A stretch of 44,392 nt of DNA from the NCBI GenBank assembly GCA_029262065.1, contig JAJDAC010000032.1, forward strand, positions 1 to 44,392, read 5' to 3'. Below are positions 26,701 to 33,957 of the stretch, piece by piece; positions within the stretch are counted from its first letter, which is position 1; every line of letters begins with the position of its first letter. Both the position numbers and the translations under genes were made by a program. The notes beneath the pieces were generated by a model. That model was not told the origin of the DNA and made no database searches. It saw only the letters and a list, made by a program, of their open reading frames with translations. This stretch comes from Candidatus Krumholzibacteriota bacterium (GTDB lineage: Bacteria; Krumholzibacteriota; Krumholzibacteriia; JAJRXK01).

Positions 26701-27723
26701 GAGGAGCCCGAGCCGACGTTGGATGTCGGAGCGGCCCTGCTCGGTGTGGTGAAACCCTTCTGGAACATGGTGGTGAATCTGAAGCCGATCAGCGGCACCT
26801 ACCAGGTCCAGAACCGCAGTGGATACCAACACGTGCGCGGTCGCAGTGGTTGGCTCTACCGATTGGGTGTCAGCAAGGACTTCGACGCTGAACCGGTGAT
26901 ACTTCGCTTCGACGACCCCGACGATCTGAACGGAGATGGTGATCTGGAGCCCGTGTTCCAGGACTTCAGTACCAGCAACCTGCAAAAGACCGAGCGGTTG
27001 AACCTATCCACCCAGACCGATCTCTCCGACGACATGCGGTTGGACCTTACGTTCGCGGCCACCCGTGGTAACCGAGGTGGAACCCAGGCCAACAGTCGCG
27101 ATTACTCCACGGAGTGGCCGTCGGCGACGCTTCGCGTCAGCCGTGTCCACGAGTGGGGCATCTTCGGTGACATGTTCAGCAGCAGTACGATCGACGTGAA
27201 TTATCGGCGCACCAGGAGCGCCAACGGCGTCACCGCCCAGACCGAAAATCCCAAGACGGCCGTGCAGATCGGACCGCGTTGGACGTTCCGATTGCAGAAT
27301 GGCCTGGATGCCAACGTGTCGGTGCGGTGGAATCGCGACATATCCGAGACGCCGGTGAACGAGCTGCGGCAGGGTAGATTCTCCACCACGCTTGGTGTTC
27401 AGAAGAACTTCGACGCCGACGGATTCCTCAGTTTCCTTCGTTTTGGCAAGAAGGGGACGGGCACCACGATCGACATGCGGGTGGACGCAACGTACGATCG
27501 TTCCTCACGCGAGCGGTTCACCTTTGCCACCAATACGCGCCCGGAGTTCACCGACCAGCAGAGTGGCCGCACGAGCCTTCGCGTAGCCCCCAACTTCAGC
27601 TACCAGTTCAGTCGGAACCTTCGGGCCGGCCTGCAGTTGAATTTCAATCGGTCGAAGGACATCGCCAACGACCAGGTGACCACGAGTTTCGGGTTGGGAT
27701 TCAATGCAACACTTACGTTCTGA
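20746..27723 (+). CDS. sprA: SprA/Sov-type giant outer-membrane protein (type IX secretion translocon family)
   Basis: A protein of about 2325 residues in the SprA/Sov family. In Bacteroidota SprA is the 36-strand outer-membrane barrel through which T9SS cargo passes. GTG 20746 gives a basic N-terminus, a hydrophobic core and a signal cleavage region near VAANGE; TTG 20695 is an alternative. Family landmarks are LRVSLDGQVGEKIKVTVTHD, EGDEDDIIQVIRAGNID, LFGIKIEGAVGRLEYV (all about residues 250-345) and a repeated such block, LGDAYLEDFEAADESITI with RDGWFWSS (about residue 910), and a C-terminal half dominated by amphipathic beta strands ending in GLGFNATLTF. Asp/Asn-rich loops resembling calcium sites occur (DLNRNGVLDLSDG, DLNGDGDLEPV). 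A Pro-rich then acidic linker is encoded at about 26330-26720. No other T9SS gene is in the window. It overlaps the next gene by 20 bases. Confidence 0.9.
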   Translation: MRTPARLGLLILALSLLSSVAANGETLVRPRLPQDDLLLDLILRTTDDPDVLTARQSALRQKLIEAGVDPRGERRRITLQTLLEHQFNSRAGYEPSAPARQQDVVEADWPAGLVHRFRYPMSHLFFTDVDSNRVGIAFKQARDMADSSLSVDLTSVDAWIRSASAIGLRSQWRTQLKNRQSSQDQRRDLLNFTLPIRLPRTLERIIGRGDATNIRISGQETISISGESTVRDDSFLGNEINQSRSLFPSLEMKQSLRVSLDGQVGEKIKVTVTHDSEAIGTESTEVKLAFEGDEDDIIQVIRAGNIDVTLPGSRLLGVRASQGGLFGIKIEGAVGRLEYVLVTSKEQSQQNRATFNQSGGSAQEFRISSVDYIRNKFFRLTAPVPFFFRDENLADQSGLWLTPVEQGGLGYRIDPDTVELYRSDRSGGTFDENTVGWGIAFVDRTGRGFGAENNPDGVPAVGTPGLASERWRRLERNSDWDVLVQGDGTIIGFELLTNIDDRLDILACSYNIVDANGVIVKQVGRAAFDSDPQIPNQYSLGAEDQEVYFFKMLKPRDQEAPFAPPDRVEGEFDITWEYMFRNFYDLKGSDIDQGTFQMRIERSLQALENPEFDTENGNSGPLGFIPWIQTFGLDQLDLTGAQNSEPDGQPDVFDQVLFNLQRGYVQFPSPTPFDMTQAELDFFSGINGYAFRVDPTPMVEADDDLPLNTPTLYRNVLTSQQQTDLRRFELVATHTSTSSRFRLNAFNIKQDSEEVTLNGQILTRGTDYDIDYFSGEINLTGAANRLNAQSNINITYEVDPLFGGGRTSLHGIYLGYDLGLRKSITTTWLLQSKPNPSKKPRLGEEPSRNWVGNVATKLAFSPGLLRRMVNLLPLVDSEDPANVNLDAELAVSVPNPNTLGDAYLEDFEAADESITIPMSRDGWFWSSIPAIYEEGTSDRAFTPAERAYAGWHRPVPGVKREELNPDLSAQERRDVLPSLELRVESGDPVQWQQGEFAGIIRGFGGELDLSESQFLEFWVNDFTGDGNDLLAAREGVIHFDFGNINEDFWWPRTDDIDAVDGYELRTWQREDRDNDNRLGSPQDPETGLFTTEDTGLDGLIDAAEGDPQFPQRPRLGNDRAGDNFDSEEEPFPGAAQFLYINGTELNQKLDSEDLNRNGVLDLSDGYFTLEFKLDDMDVVQQFVQGDSLRSYRKVRLDMRKAVAVSAQTGDSYGYRSANPDLSRVRYFRMWYENPDGIQRARERRFIFTEMRFLGSRWIDDELRDLNDNILMRTASEDFSVGVLNNKDDQDVYVPAVFPDTRNNVAAKEQALQLIYNDLQPGHQIRVRRQVPGQGQDFSVYGELNFFWRAPPDGGRCGPDDVPCALDLEQQQLEPFYWVGSDSNNYYEISFPFSEMDLSSALWQECRVDLGEMTNVKVNGVEEPLSPGSGVLVRRGDVVDRLTGEIYNITVRGRPDLRRVTTYYAGVRNPFGVTSGGVPVGRPVTGEVLFNEIRLKEVDRNTGFAKRVAMNANVPGFGDFGVDWSETDGAFRGLNQPVGSRALRRDWNARASSSLEHFVPLFGLEVPFSLSTRRSKTLPDFLTQSDVELLTDLDRDNEKSEDKSDTFNFQVRKRPGENKWLQYTLDRLSYSLSGTRSTRDTPRLMENQRSANTKVNYDVRLGRGATVKIPFTKTTIRYLPNQLTLGTNWQYNFTERTDRISTSSGFEDRVQPAQEVRTNNNTMTLSYNPVQNIRTSYSSTSNRDIQTQREDRLRLLGLDWGSEKRFSERVSVNYTPDIGLIKWLEPDVTYSATYSEDRQPRRQSYAGLFDEDGLEPIEIDGVQDGFVGIEGDVRHVSNSNDLSLRGKINLVGWLKRWSDNRARNQPPPTTRPVTPPGRARPRGVVPPVVAPTDTTSTAELEDLAQGEEEDDASFQLRVRQQLRERALQARERSADEPGGGVVLPDALAQDQDPAEQAEDERGRDEEEDGEADDSADGEVDSEAGEVEEPEPTLDVGAALLGVVKPFWNMVVNLKPISGTYQVQNRSGYQHVRGRSGWLYRLGVSKDFDAEPVILRFDDPDDLNGDGDLEPVFQDFSTSNLQKTERLNLSTQTDLSDDMRLDLTFAATRGNRGGTQANSRDYSTEWPSATLRVSRVHEWGIFGDMFSSSTIDVNYRRTRSANGVTAQTENPKTAVQIGPRWTFRLQNGLDANVSVRWNRDISETPVNELRQGRFSTTLGVQKNFDADGFLSFLRFGKKGTGTTIDMRVDATYDRSSRERFTFATNTRPEFTDQQSGRTSLRVAPNFSYQFSRNLRAGLQLNFNRSKDIANDQVTTSFGLGFNATLTF

Positions 27724-28648
27724 TCGCTTCCGGTCGTGGTCGACGGCGATTGCCTGCGGTGTGGTCCTGGGGGCTGCCTTGGGTCGCCCCGCGGACGCAA
27801 CCGGCCAGGTTATTCCTTCCTTCGACGGAGCCCGGGCGTTTGAGCTGCTCGAGAAACAGGTCGAATTCGGCCCCCGCGTTCCCGGCACGCCGGCTCACGC
27901 CCAGGCCATCGATTGGTATGAGGGCTTCCTGCGCTCAGCCGGGGCCTCGGTGGCCCGGCACTCGTTCACGGTGCCCAATCCGCGCGGCGGCGAGCCGCTG
28001 GCTCTGACCAACGTCTGGGCCTCCTTCGCACCCCAGGCCAGCGCCCGCGTGGCTCTGGCCGCCCACTTCGATTGCCGGCCGGTGGCCGACATGCAGCCCG
28101 GCGGTGAGGTGGCTCAGGGCATCCCGGGCGCCAACGATGGCGCCAGCGGGGTGGCCGTGCTTCTGGCCCTGGCCGAGATCTTCTCGACCAATCCGCCCCC
28201 GGTGGGCGTTGACCTCCTGCTGTTCGATGGCGAGGACCACGGCGTCGAGGGCGAACCGCTCACCTACAGTCTGGGGTCGCAGCGGTTCGTCAGTGATCAT
28301 CCGCAGTTCCGGCCACGAGCTCTCATTCTACTCGACATGGTAGGGGACGCCGATCTGCGCATCCCCATGGAGCAGAACAGCCTTGAGCGGGCGCCTCAGC
28401 TGGCCGCCATGGTGTTCCAGCGGGCTGAGTCCCTGGGGCTGGGGGCTCTCGAGATGGCGCCCGGCCGGTCGGTCATGGATGACCACATTCCATTCCTGCG
28501 CGCGGGCATCCCCGCCATCGACCTGATCGACATGGATTACGAGTACTGGCACACCCTGGAGGACACTCCGGACAAGTGTTCGGCCGCCAGTCTCGAAGAG
28601 ATCGGCAGCCTTCTGCTGGCTCTCCTGTTTCTGGACTTTGCGCATTAG
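27704..28648 (+). CDS. Secreted glutaminyl-peptide cyclotransferase-like M28 enzyme
   Basis: This 314-residue M28-fold protein resembles glutaminyl cyclase, which converts N-terminal Gln to pyroglutamate, more than a peptidase. Evidence is DDHIPFLRAGIP (259-270), nearly the animal and bacterial glutaminyl cyclase motif, and WHT (282-284). The expected single-zinc set is Asp145 (GANDGASG), Asp178 (FDGED) and His283, with Glu177 as general base and Asp211 (LLDMVGD) and Asp260 in the active site. An N-terminal signal peptide ends near ADATG, and a cut there would leave Gln as residue one. The ATG lies inside sprA, 20 bases before its end, so the two are probably co-transcribed. An aminopeptidase role cannot be excluded without assay. 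Confidence 0.85.
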   Translation: MQHLRSDRFRSWSTAIACGVVLGAALGRPADATGQVIPSFDGARAFELLEKQVEFGPRVPGTPAHAQAIDWYEGFLRSAGASVARHSFTVPNPRGGEPLALTNVWASFAPQASARVALAAHFDCRPVADMQPGGEVAQGIPGANDGASGVAVLLALAEIFSTNPPPVGVDLLLFDGEDHGVEGEPLTYSLGSQRFVSDHPQFRPRALILLDMVGDADLRIPMEQNSLERAPQLAAMVFQRAESLGLGALEMAPGRSVMDDHIPFLRAGIPAIDLIDMDYEYWHTLEDTPDKCSAASLEEIGSLLLALLFLDFAH

Positions 28649-28756
28649 TCGTTTTTTGCTCTACTTATAGGGCGCAAAGGGGGGTGGCTGGGCAACCCCT
28701 CTCACTGGTCCGTGTGGGCCAGGCCCCCGCTCATTTGGGCTAAGGCACTCCATTCC

Positions 28757-28785
28757 TTGCTGTTGGATCAACTTTGTGGTATCCA
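28757..28785 (+). promoter_or_regulatory. Possible promoter upstream of rimP
   Basis: TTGCTG (28757-28762), 17 bases, TATCCA (28780-28785). The -10 box lies in one arm of an inverted repeat TGTTGGAT (28761-28768) / ATCCAACA (28781-28788). If used, transcripts would run directly into the terminator hairpin at 28808. The -10 match is modest, so confidence is low. Confidence 0.3.
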
Positions 28786-28807
28786 ACAGGGCTGGGTAGG
28801 GCTGGGA

Positions 28808-28836
28808 AGTGGGCGGGAGCGTCCACTTTTTTTCTT
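28808..28836 (+). terminator. Strong intrinsic terminator (or attenuator) upstream of rimP-nusA
   Basis: AGTGGGCG (28808-28815) pairs with CGTCCACT (28820-28827) around a GGAG tetraloop: eight pairs with one wobble, followed by seven Ts (28827-28833) and CTT. It is 160 bases after the glutaminyl cyclase stop and about 58 bases before the rimP start. It may simply end the sprA operon, or act as an attenuator for the nusA operon. The rest of the 28649-28890 gap contains G-rich sequence with no credible gene. Confidence 0.85.
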
Positions 28837-28890
28837 GTCCGCCGAGCCAACCGGCCAGCTCGTGTGCCGGCGCAGGCTGTTCTTTCCGAG

Positions 28891-29475
28891 GTGTTTTTGG
28901 CGACGCCGAACCCAAACCCGGCCGACCTGCAGGGCTGGCTGGAGGACCTGACCCGTCCGGAGCTCGCGTTGATCGGCTTGGAGCTGGTCGACCTGGAGCT
29001 GCTGCGCGGGGGCGGTCGAATTACGCTTCGCTTCTTCATAGAGAAGAGCGAGGGCGAAGACCGCCGGGTCGACGTTGATGACTGCGCGCGGGCGAGCCGT
29101 GCCGTGGGGCTACTGCTCGACGCCGAGGCACAGGCGCGGTTGACCGGACGCTACGTGGTCGAGGTGTCGTCGCCCGGAATATTCCGACGCCTTCGACAGC
29201 GGTCGGACTTTGAACGTTTTGTCGGCGAGATCATCAAGGTGGTCGCGACGGCCGAAGATGGCACGCCCCGCGAATTGCGGGAGAATGTTCGCACCATGCA
29301 GGTGCGGGGAAGCCTCGCCAGCGTCGGAGACGATGCTATCGAGGTGATTGACCTCCAGGAGGCGCGACACGCGCTTCCCTACAACCGAATACGTAAGGCT
29401 CATCTGGATCCGGACCTGACCGTGGGCAAAAGCCCGCGCAAGGGCGACAAGAAGCACGGACCCAGTAGCAAGTAA
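28891..29475 (+). CDS. rimP: Ribosome maturation factor RimP
   Basis: RimP assists late maturation of the 30S subunit. The N-terminal alpha-beta domain has LALIGLELVDLELL, ITLRFFIEKSEG, VDVDDCARASRAVGLLLD and the family hallmark YVVEVSSPGIFRRL. The C-terminal SH3-like domain is VRTMQVRGSLASVG to YNRIRKAHLDPDL. The start is uncertain: GTG 28891 gives 194 residues, TTG 28897 has AGG five bases upstream, and GTG 28864 is also in frame. A Lys-rich tail extends past the usual end. nusA follows after 17 bases, as in most bacteria. Confidence 0.92.
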   Translation: MFLATPNPNPADLQGWLEDLTRPELALIGLELVDLELLRGGGRITLRFFIEKSEGEDRRVDVDDCARASRAVGLLLDAEAQARLTGRYVVEVSSPGIFRRLRQRSDFERFVGEIIKVVATAEDGTPRELRENVRTMQVRGSLASVGDDAIEVIDLQEARHALPYNRIRKAHLDPDLTVGKSPRKGDKKHGPSSK

Positions 29476-29492
29476 ACCCAGGAAGGGTTTCG

Positions 29493-30944
29493 ATGGACTA
29501 CAACATCGTAGAAGCGTTGGGCGCGGTCGCACGCGAGAAGAACGTGGACCGCGCCACGCTCATGGAAAGCCTGGTTATTGGATTGCAGTCGGCCGCCAAG
29601 AAGAAGGTGGGGCTGAACGCTGATATCCAGGTCGAGGTCGACGAAGACAGCGGCGAGATCGAGATCATCCGTCGCCGTCGTGTGGTCGAGCGTGTGGTCG
29701 ATTCGGAATCCGAAGTGTCGGTGGTCGACGCCCAGGCCGAGTACGGTGACGAAATCATCGTCGGCGATGTGGTGAAGACCTACATGGACATCAATGAGTT
29801 CGGACGCAACGCGATCAGCGTGGCCAAGCAGGTATTGGTGCAGAAGGTCCGTGACGCCGAGCGTAGCCAGATCTTCGAAGAGTTTCGCGATCGCGTCGGC
29901 GACGTCATCGTGGGCAGCGTGCAGCAGGTCGATCGGGGCAATATCCTGGTCAACGTGAATCGAATCGAGGCCATGCTGCCGTACCGCGAACGCATCCGCG
30001 GCGAGAACTACCACCAGGGCAAGACCATCAAGGCGTTCATCGTCGAGGTTCAGAACAATGCGAAGGGTCCGCAGGTGATTCTCTCGCGTACGCATCCCGG
30101 ATTCCTCAAGACGTTGTTCGAGTCCGAAGTGCCCGAAATCGAAGAGGGCATCGTCGAGATCAAGGGCGTGGCCCGCGAACCCGGCACGCGCAGCAAGATC
30201 GCCGTGGTGAGCCACGACGAGCGCGTGGATGCAGTGGGATCGTGCGTGGGTATGAAAGGCAGCCGAGTGCAGGCGGTTACGCGCGAGCTCAGTGGTGAGA
30301 AGATCGATATCGTGCCTTGGAGCAGCGATACCGTGGGTCTCATTACCCGCGCTTTGTCACCCGCCCGCGTGAACCACATCCTGGTGGACGAAGACTCGCA
30401 GGGTGTCACGGCTATCGTCGATGACGACCAGCTCAGCCTGGCCATTGGCCGCGAGGGCAAGAATGTGCGTCTGGCGGCCAAGCTTACCGGCTGGAAGATC
30501 GATCTGGTAAGTGCCAGCGAATACAACCTGCGTCAGCGACTCGCCGAGCAGTTGTCGATGGAGGTATCGGTCATGTCCGGTGTCGACGACGAGCTTTCCG
30601 CGGCGCTCAAGGCAGTGGGAATCGAAACCGTCGACGACCTGGCGGCGGCCACGGTGCTGAAGTTGGAGGGCGTCGAGGGGCTCGACACCAAAGCCGCGGA
30701 GACACTTCTGCTGACGGCGCAAGCGACCATGGAAGAGATGCGCAAGCAGGTCGAAGAGATGATCGAAGAGGAGAAGGCCGAACGCGCCAAGCCCCTGTTC
30801 GACGACGATGTCTTCGGCGAGGCCGAAGGCGACGAGAAGAAGATCGAAGCCAGCGAACTGTTCGACGGCGAGTTGGCCAAGGAGGCAAAGCCCTCCGAAA
30901 AAGGTCCGACCGAAGAGGAACTCTTCGGCGAGTCCAAAGACTGA
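29493..30944 (+). CDS. nusA: Transcription termination/antitermination factor NusA
   Basis: NusA binds RNA polymerase and nascent RNA, modulating pausing and intrinsic termination. The N-terminal domain begins DYNIVEALGAVAREKNVDR. Next are an S1 domain (GDVIVGSVQQVDRGNILVNV), KH1 (GSCVGMKGSRVQAVTREL) and KH2 (LSLAIGREGKNVRLAAKLTG). A helix-hairpin-helix-like acidic region follows (LSAALKAVGIETVDDLAAAT). The last about 60 residues are highly acidic and repeat a short Phe-centred element (LFDDDVFGE, ELFDGEL, EELFGES). Length is 483 residues. ATG 29493 has AGGAAGGG just upstream. The gene order rimP-nusA-L7Ae-infB is the standard one. Confidence 0.97.
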   Translation: MDYNIVEALGAVAREKNVDRATLMESLVIGLQSAAKKKVGLNADIQVEVDEDSGEIEIIRRRRVVERVVDSESEVSVVDAQAEYGDEIIVGDVVKTYMDINEFGRNAISVAKQVLVQKVRDAERSQIFEEFRDRVGDVIVGSVQQVDRGNILVNVNRIEAMLPYRERIRGENYHQGKTIKAFIVEVQNNAKGPQVILSRTHPGFLKTLFESEVPEIEEGIVEIKGVAREPGTRSKIAVVSHDERVDAVGSCVGMKGSRVQAVTRELSGEKIDIVPWSSDTVGLITRALSPARVNHILVDEDSQGVTAIVDDDQLSLAIGREGKNVRLAAKLTGWKIDLVSASEYNLRQRLAEQLSMEVSVMSGVDDELSAALKAVGIETVDDLAAATVLKLEGVEGLDTKAAETLLLTAQATMEEMRKQVEEMIEEEKAERAKPLFDDDVFGEAEGDEKKIEASELFDGELAKEAKPSEKGPTEEELFGESKD

Positions 30945-30956
30945 TGGAGCGCACCC

Positions 30957-31325
30957 TTGGTAGCGGACCGTCAGGAAGATGCGCAGCAGCCACCGCAGGG
31001 TGGCGCCGACGCGACTGATCCTCGGAACACCGAAGCTATTCTGAGACTACTCGGATTGGCACGGCGCGCCGGGGCGTTGCAGCTCGGCGCGACCGCGGTC
31101 CTGCGCGCGCTCGGAAAGAAGGGTCCAGGCGTGGTCTTTCTCGCGCGCGACGCTGGCGATACCCTTCGTCGAAATGTCGAGCGTGACCTTGGCCGCGCGA
31201 AACTCGATGTCGACCGATTCGACAACGAGGGTCTGGGCGAGTTGTTTGGCCGCCAGCAGTTGGCGGTGGTGTCGGTGCACGATCCCGGTTTTGTGTCGGG
31301 TCTCGTGAAACTGATGACTGATTGA
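30957..31325 (+). CDS. L7Ae-family ribosomal-type RNA-binding protein (YlxQ-like)
   Basis: A small protein of the L7Ae/L30e/S12e superfamily found between nusA and infB in many bacteria (YlxQ in Bacillus). Matching features are ILRLLGLARRAGALQLGATA near the N-terminus, VVFLARDAGDTLRRNVER in the middle, and LGELFGRQQLAVVSVHDPGF towards the end. The TTG start at 30957 has GGAG seven bases upstream and gives 122 residues with a polar N-terminal tail. The partner ylxR (DUF448/RnpM) that often precedes it is absent here. Its RNA target is not known from sequence. Confidence 0.85.
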   Translation: MVADRQEDAQQPPQGGADATDPRNTEAILRLLGLARRAGALQLGATAVLRALGKKGPGVVFLARDAGDTLRRNVERDLGRAKLDVDRFDNEGLGELFGRQQLAVVSVHDPGFVSGLVKLMTD

Positions 31326-31336
31326 GGTGAAGCGTA

Positions 31337-33928
31337 TTGGCGGAAAATAATCGTGTCTACGAGCTCGCGAAACAGTTCGAGCTGACTAGCAAGGCGCTGT
31401 TGCCGATTCTCCAGGAATTGGGAATCGTCGCGAAGTCGCACATGTCGGTGTTGAGCGACGAAGACGCGGCCCTGGTCGTGAAGCATTTCAAGGGTCTGGA
31501 AGAAGGCGGCGATCAAGCCGGCGAAAAGCCACGGCGCTTCGAAGTAGAGCGCGCTCGGCCCAAGACCAAGCGGCTGTCCATACAGGAGAAGTTGGCGGCC
31601 AAACGGCAGCAGCAGAAGGAGGCGCCGAAGCCCGAGCCCGTGCCCGAGGCACCCGCGGCCGGGTCGACTCCCGAGCCGGGGGTTGTCGCCAAGCCACGCA
31701 TGAATCGGGTTCAGGTGCCCAAGCCGGCTCCACCCGCCGAAGCCAAAGCACCGGCCGCCGCCCCGGCCGCGCCCGAGGCGCCGGCCGTTCCCGAGAGGCC
31801 CGCGCGCCGGACCGCCCCGGACCTTTCGGCCATCGCACGCGCGGCGGCCCAGACGCGGGCGCGGATCGCCGATGATACCAAGACGAAAAAGGTTGCCCCC
31901 GAGGTGGCCCAACGGCCGGCTCGGCGTAAGCCGGCCGAAACGGCCAAGCAGGCACCGCGAGGAGGCCCGGCCGCCGATGCACCGAAGCCTATCGATCCGT
32001 CGGCGATTCGCCGCAGTGTGCGGCAGACCCTGGCCCGTCTCGAGGTTCCGCGGGAGCGCGGCAACCAGATGCCGAATCCCTCGACGCGTCCGCGCAAGCG
32101 GGCCAAGCGCGCGCGGGAAGACAAGCGCGATCGCGTGGCGCGTCAGCGCGCGCGCGCCGAGGCGCAGCGAGCGCCCGACGAAACCTTGCGCATCACCGAG
32201 TTCATCACGGTGCAGGAATTGGCGAGCAAGCTGGACGTGAAGGCTGGCGAACTCATCATGAAGCTCATGGGCATGGGCATGATGGCGACCATCAATCAGC
32301 GCCTGGAAAAAGAAGCCATCGAGTTGTTGGCCACCGAATACGAAGCCGAGATCCATTGGCTGGATACCTCGGCCGGCGAGGATATTGAAATCGAGGACGA
32401 GGGCGGCGACATGGTATCGCGCCCGCCGGTGGTTACCGTCATGGGTCACGTCGACCATGGCAAGACCACCCTGCTCGATTTCCTGCGCAAGGCCAACGTT
32501 ACCGCCGGCGAGGCTGGTGGCATCACGCAGCATATCGGCGCCTACCAGGTCGACACGTCGCGGGGACCAGTCACCTTCCTGGATACGCCGGGCCATGAGG
32601 CGTTTACCGCCATGCGTGCCCGCGGTGCGCGGGTTACCGACATCGTGGTCATCGTGGTTGCCGCCGACGACAAGGTCATGCCGCAAACGGTCGAGGCTAT
32701 CGATCACGCGCGCGCCAGTAACTGTCCGATCATCATCGCGGTGAACAAGATCGACCTGCCCGCGGCCGACCCCAACGCGGTGAAGCAGCAACTCATGCAG
32801 CACAACGTGTTGGTCGAGGAATACGGTGGCGACGTGCAGAGCGTCGAAATCTCGGCCAAGCACGGTACCAACATCGAAGCCCTGCTCGAAGCGCTGGCGC
32901 TCCAGGCCGAGATCCTGGAGCTGACCGCGGTTCGCGAGGGTCTGGCGCGAGGCACCGTCGTGGAAGCCCGCAAGGACCAGGGCCGCGGCGCGGTGTTTAC
33001 CGTCCTCGTGACCAAGGGCGTGCTGAACGTTGGCGATCCCTTCGTGGCCGGATCATCGTCGGGTCGTGTGCGGGCCATGCTGGACGAGCACGATGAACCC
33101 GTCGAGTCCGCCGGACCATCGCGTCCGGTGCTCGTACTGGGTGCCGACGACGTGCCGGTAGCCGGCGATCAGTTCAACTCGTTGAAGTCGGAGCGAGAGG
33201 CCAAGGAAGTTGCCAATCGTCGCCGGGTTCTACAGCGCGAGCAGCAGATGCATGCTCCGCAGAAGATGCCGAGCCTCGAGACCCTGTTCGAGCGTATGCA
33301 AGAGCAGGAAGATCTGATCGAGCTCAAGTTGCTCATCAAGGGCGACGTGGCGGGTTCGGTCGAAGCTCTCTCGGACAGCCTCATGGGTCTGTCCAACGAG
33401 AAGGTTTCGGTGCGCGTGATTCGCAGCGGCGTGGGCGGTATCAACGAAAACGACATCATGCTCGCCGCGGCCAGCGAGGCCATCGTCATTGGCTTCCATC
33501 TGCGTCCCGAGCCGGCCATTCGGAACCTGGCCAAGGATCAGCACGTTTCGCTGCGCCTGTACAACGTGATCTACGAGGCGGTCGAAGAAGTGAAGGGGGC
33601 CATGGTTGGCCTGCTGAAACCGCTCGAGCGCGAGAAGGCGTTGGGAAGCGCGGAAGTTCGCGAGCTGTTCCGGGTACCCAAGATTGGTGTCATTGCCGGT
33701 AGTTACGTGCTCGAGGGCGTCATCAAGCGCAACGGCAAGGTCCGCGTGGTCCGTGACCAGGTGCCGATCTACGAAGGAATGGTCAATTCGCTCAAGCGAT
33801 TCAAGGAAGACGCCAAGGAAGTCGCGACCGGGTTCGAGTGCGGCATCGGCGTCTCGGGATACGATGACCTGAAGATAGGCGATATTCTCGAGGTGTTCGA
33901 GATCGAGCACGTAGCCGCGGAGATGTAG
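31337..33928 (+). CDS. infB: Translation initiation factor IF-2
   Basis: IF-2 is the GTPase that brings initiator tRNA to the 30S subunit and promotes subunit joining. The N-terminal IF2_N domain is [21 protein letters not shown] linker of about 230 residues rich in Ala, Pro and Arg follows, then a second IF2_N-type segment ([20 protein letters not shown]). The G domain has GHVDHGKTT (G1), GGITQHIGA (G2), DTPGHEAF (G3), NKID (G4) and SAKHGTN (G5). C-terminal domains end at [13 protein letters not shown]. The TTG start at 31337 has GAGGTGAAG upstream. Length is 863 residues, near E. coli IF2-1. Confidence 0.98.
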   Translation: MAENNRVYELAKQFELTSKALLPILQELGIVAKSHMSVLSDEDAALVVKHFKGLEEGGDQAGEKPRRFEVERARPKTKRLSIQEKLAAKRQQQKEAPKPEPVPEAPAAGSTPEPGVVAKPRMNRVQVPKPAPPAEAKAPAAAPAAPEAPAVPERPARRTAPDLSAIARAAAQTRARIADDTKTKKVAPEVAQRPARRKPAETAKQAPRGGPAADAPKPIDPSAIRRSVRQTLARLEVPRERGNQMPNPSTRPRKRAKRAREDKRDRVARQRARAEAQRAPDETLRITEFITVQELASKLDVKAGELIMKLMGMGMMATINQRLEKEAIELLATEYEAEIHWLDTSAGEDIEIEDEGGDMVSRPPVVTVMGHVDHGKTTLLDFLRKANVTAGEAGGITQHIGAYQVDTSRGPVTFLDTPGHEAFTAMRARGARVTDIVVIVVAADDKVMPQTVEAIDHARASNCPIIIAVNKIDLPAADPNAVKQQLMQHNVLVEEYGGDVQSVEISAKHGTNIEALLEALALQAEILELTAVREGLARGTVVEARKDQGRGAVFTVLVTKGVLNVGDPFVAGSSSGRVRAMLDEHDEPVESAGPSRPVLVLGADDVPVAGDQFNSLKSEREAKEVANRRRVLQREQQMHAPQKMPSLETLFERMQEQEDLIELKLLIKGDVAGSVEALSDSLMGLSNEKVSVRVIRSGVGGINENDIMLAAASEAIVIGFHLRPEPAIRNLAKDQHVSLRLYNVIYEAVEEVKGAMVGLLKPLEREKALGSAEVRELFRVPKIGVIAGSYVLEGVIKRNGKVRVVRDQVPIYEGMVNSLKRFKEDAKEVATGFECGIGVSGYDDLKIGDILEVFEIEHVAAEM

Positions 33929-33957
33929 CGGCCGTATCGCGAGTTGGTTCAGCCATT

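Noticed and set aside
24946-26985. A 679-codon open frame on the minus strand opposite sprA
   Set aside because: It is antisense to a confidently identified SprA, shows no recognisable domain, and is explained by codon bias in GC-rich DNA that keeps antisense frames open.
28661-28915. An 84-codon minus-strand frame in the gap before rimP
   Set aside because: Pro/Gly-rich, no Shine-Dalgarno, overlaps the rimP start and a strong terminator hairpin.
30971-32863. A 630-codon minus-strand open frame opposite the L7Ae-like gene and infB
   Set aside because: Spans two real genes in antisense and has no family motif.
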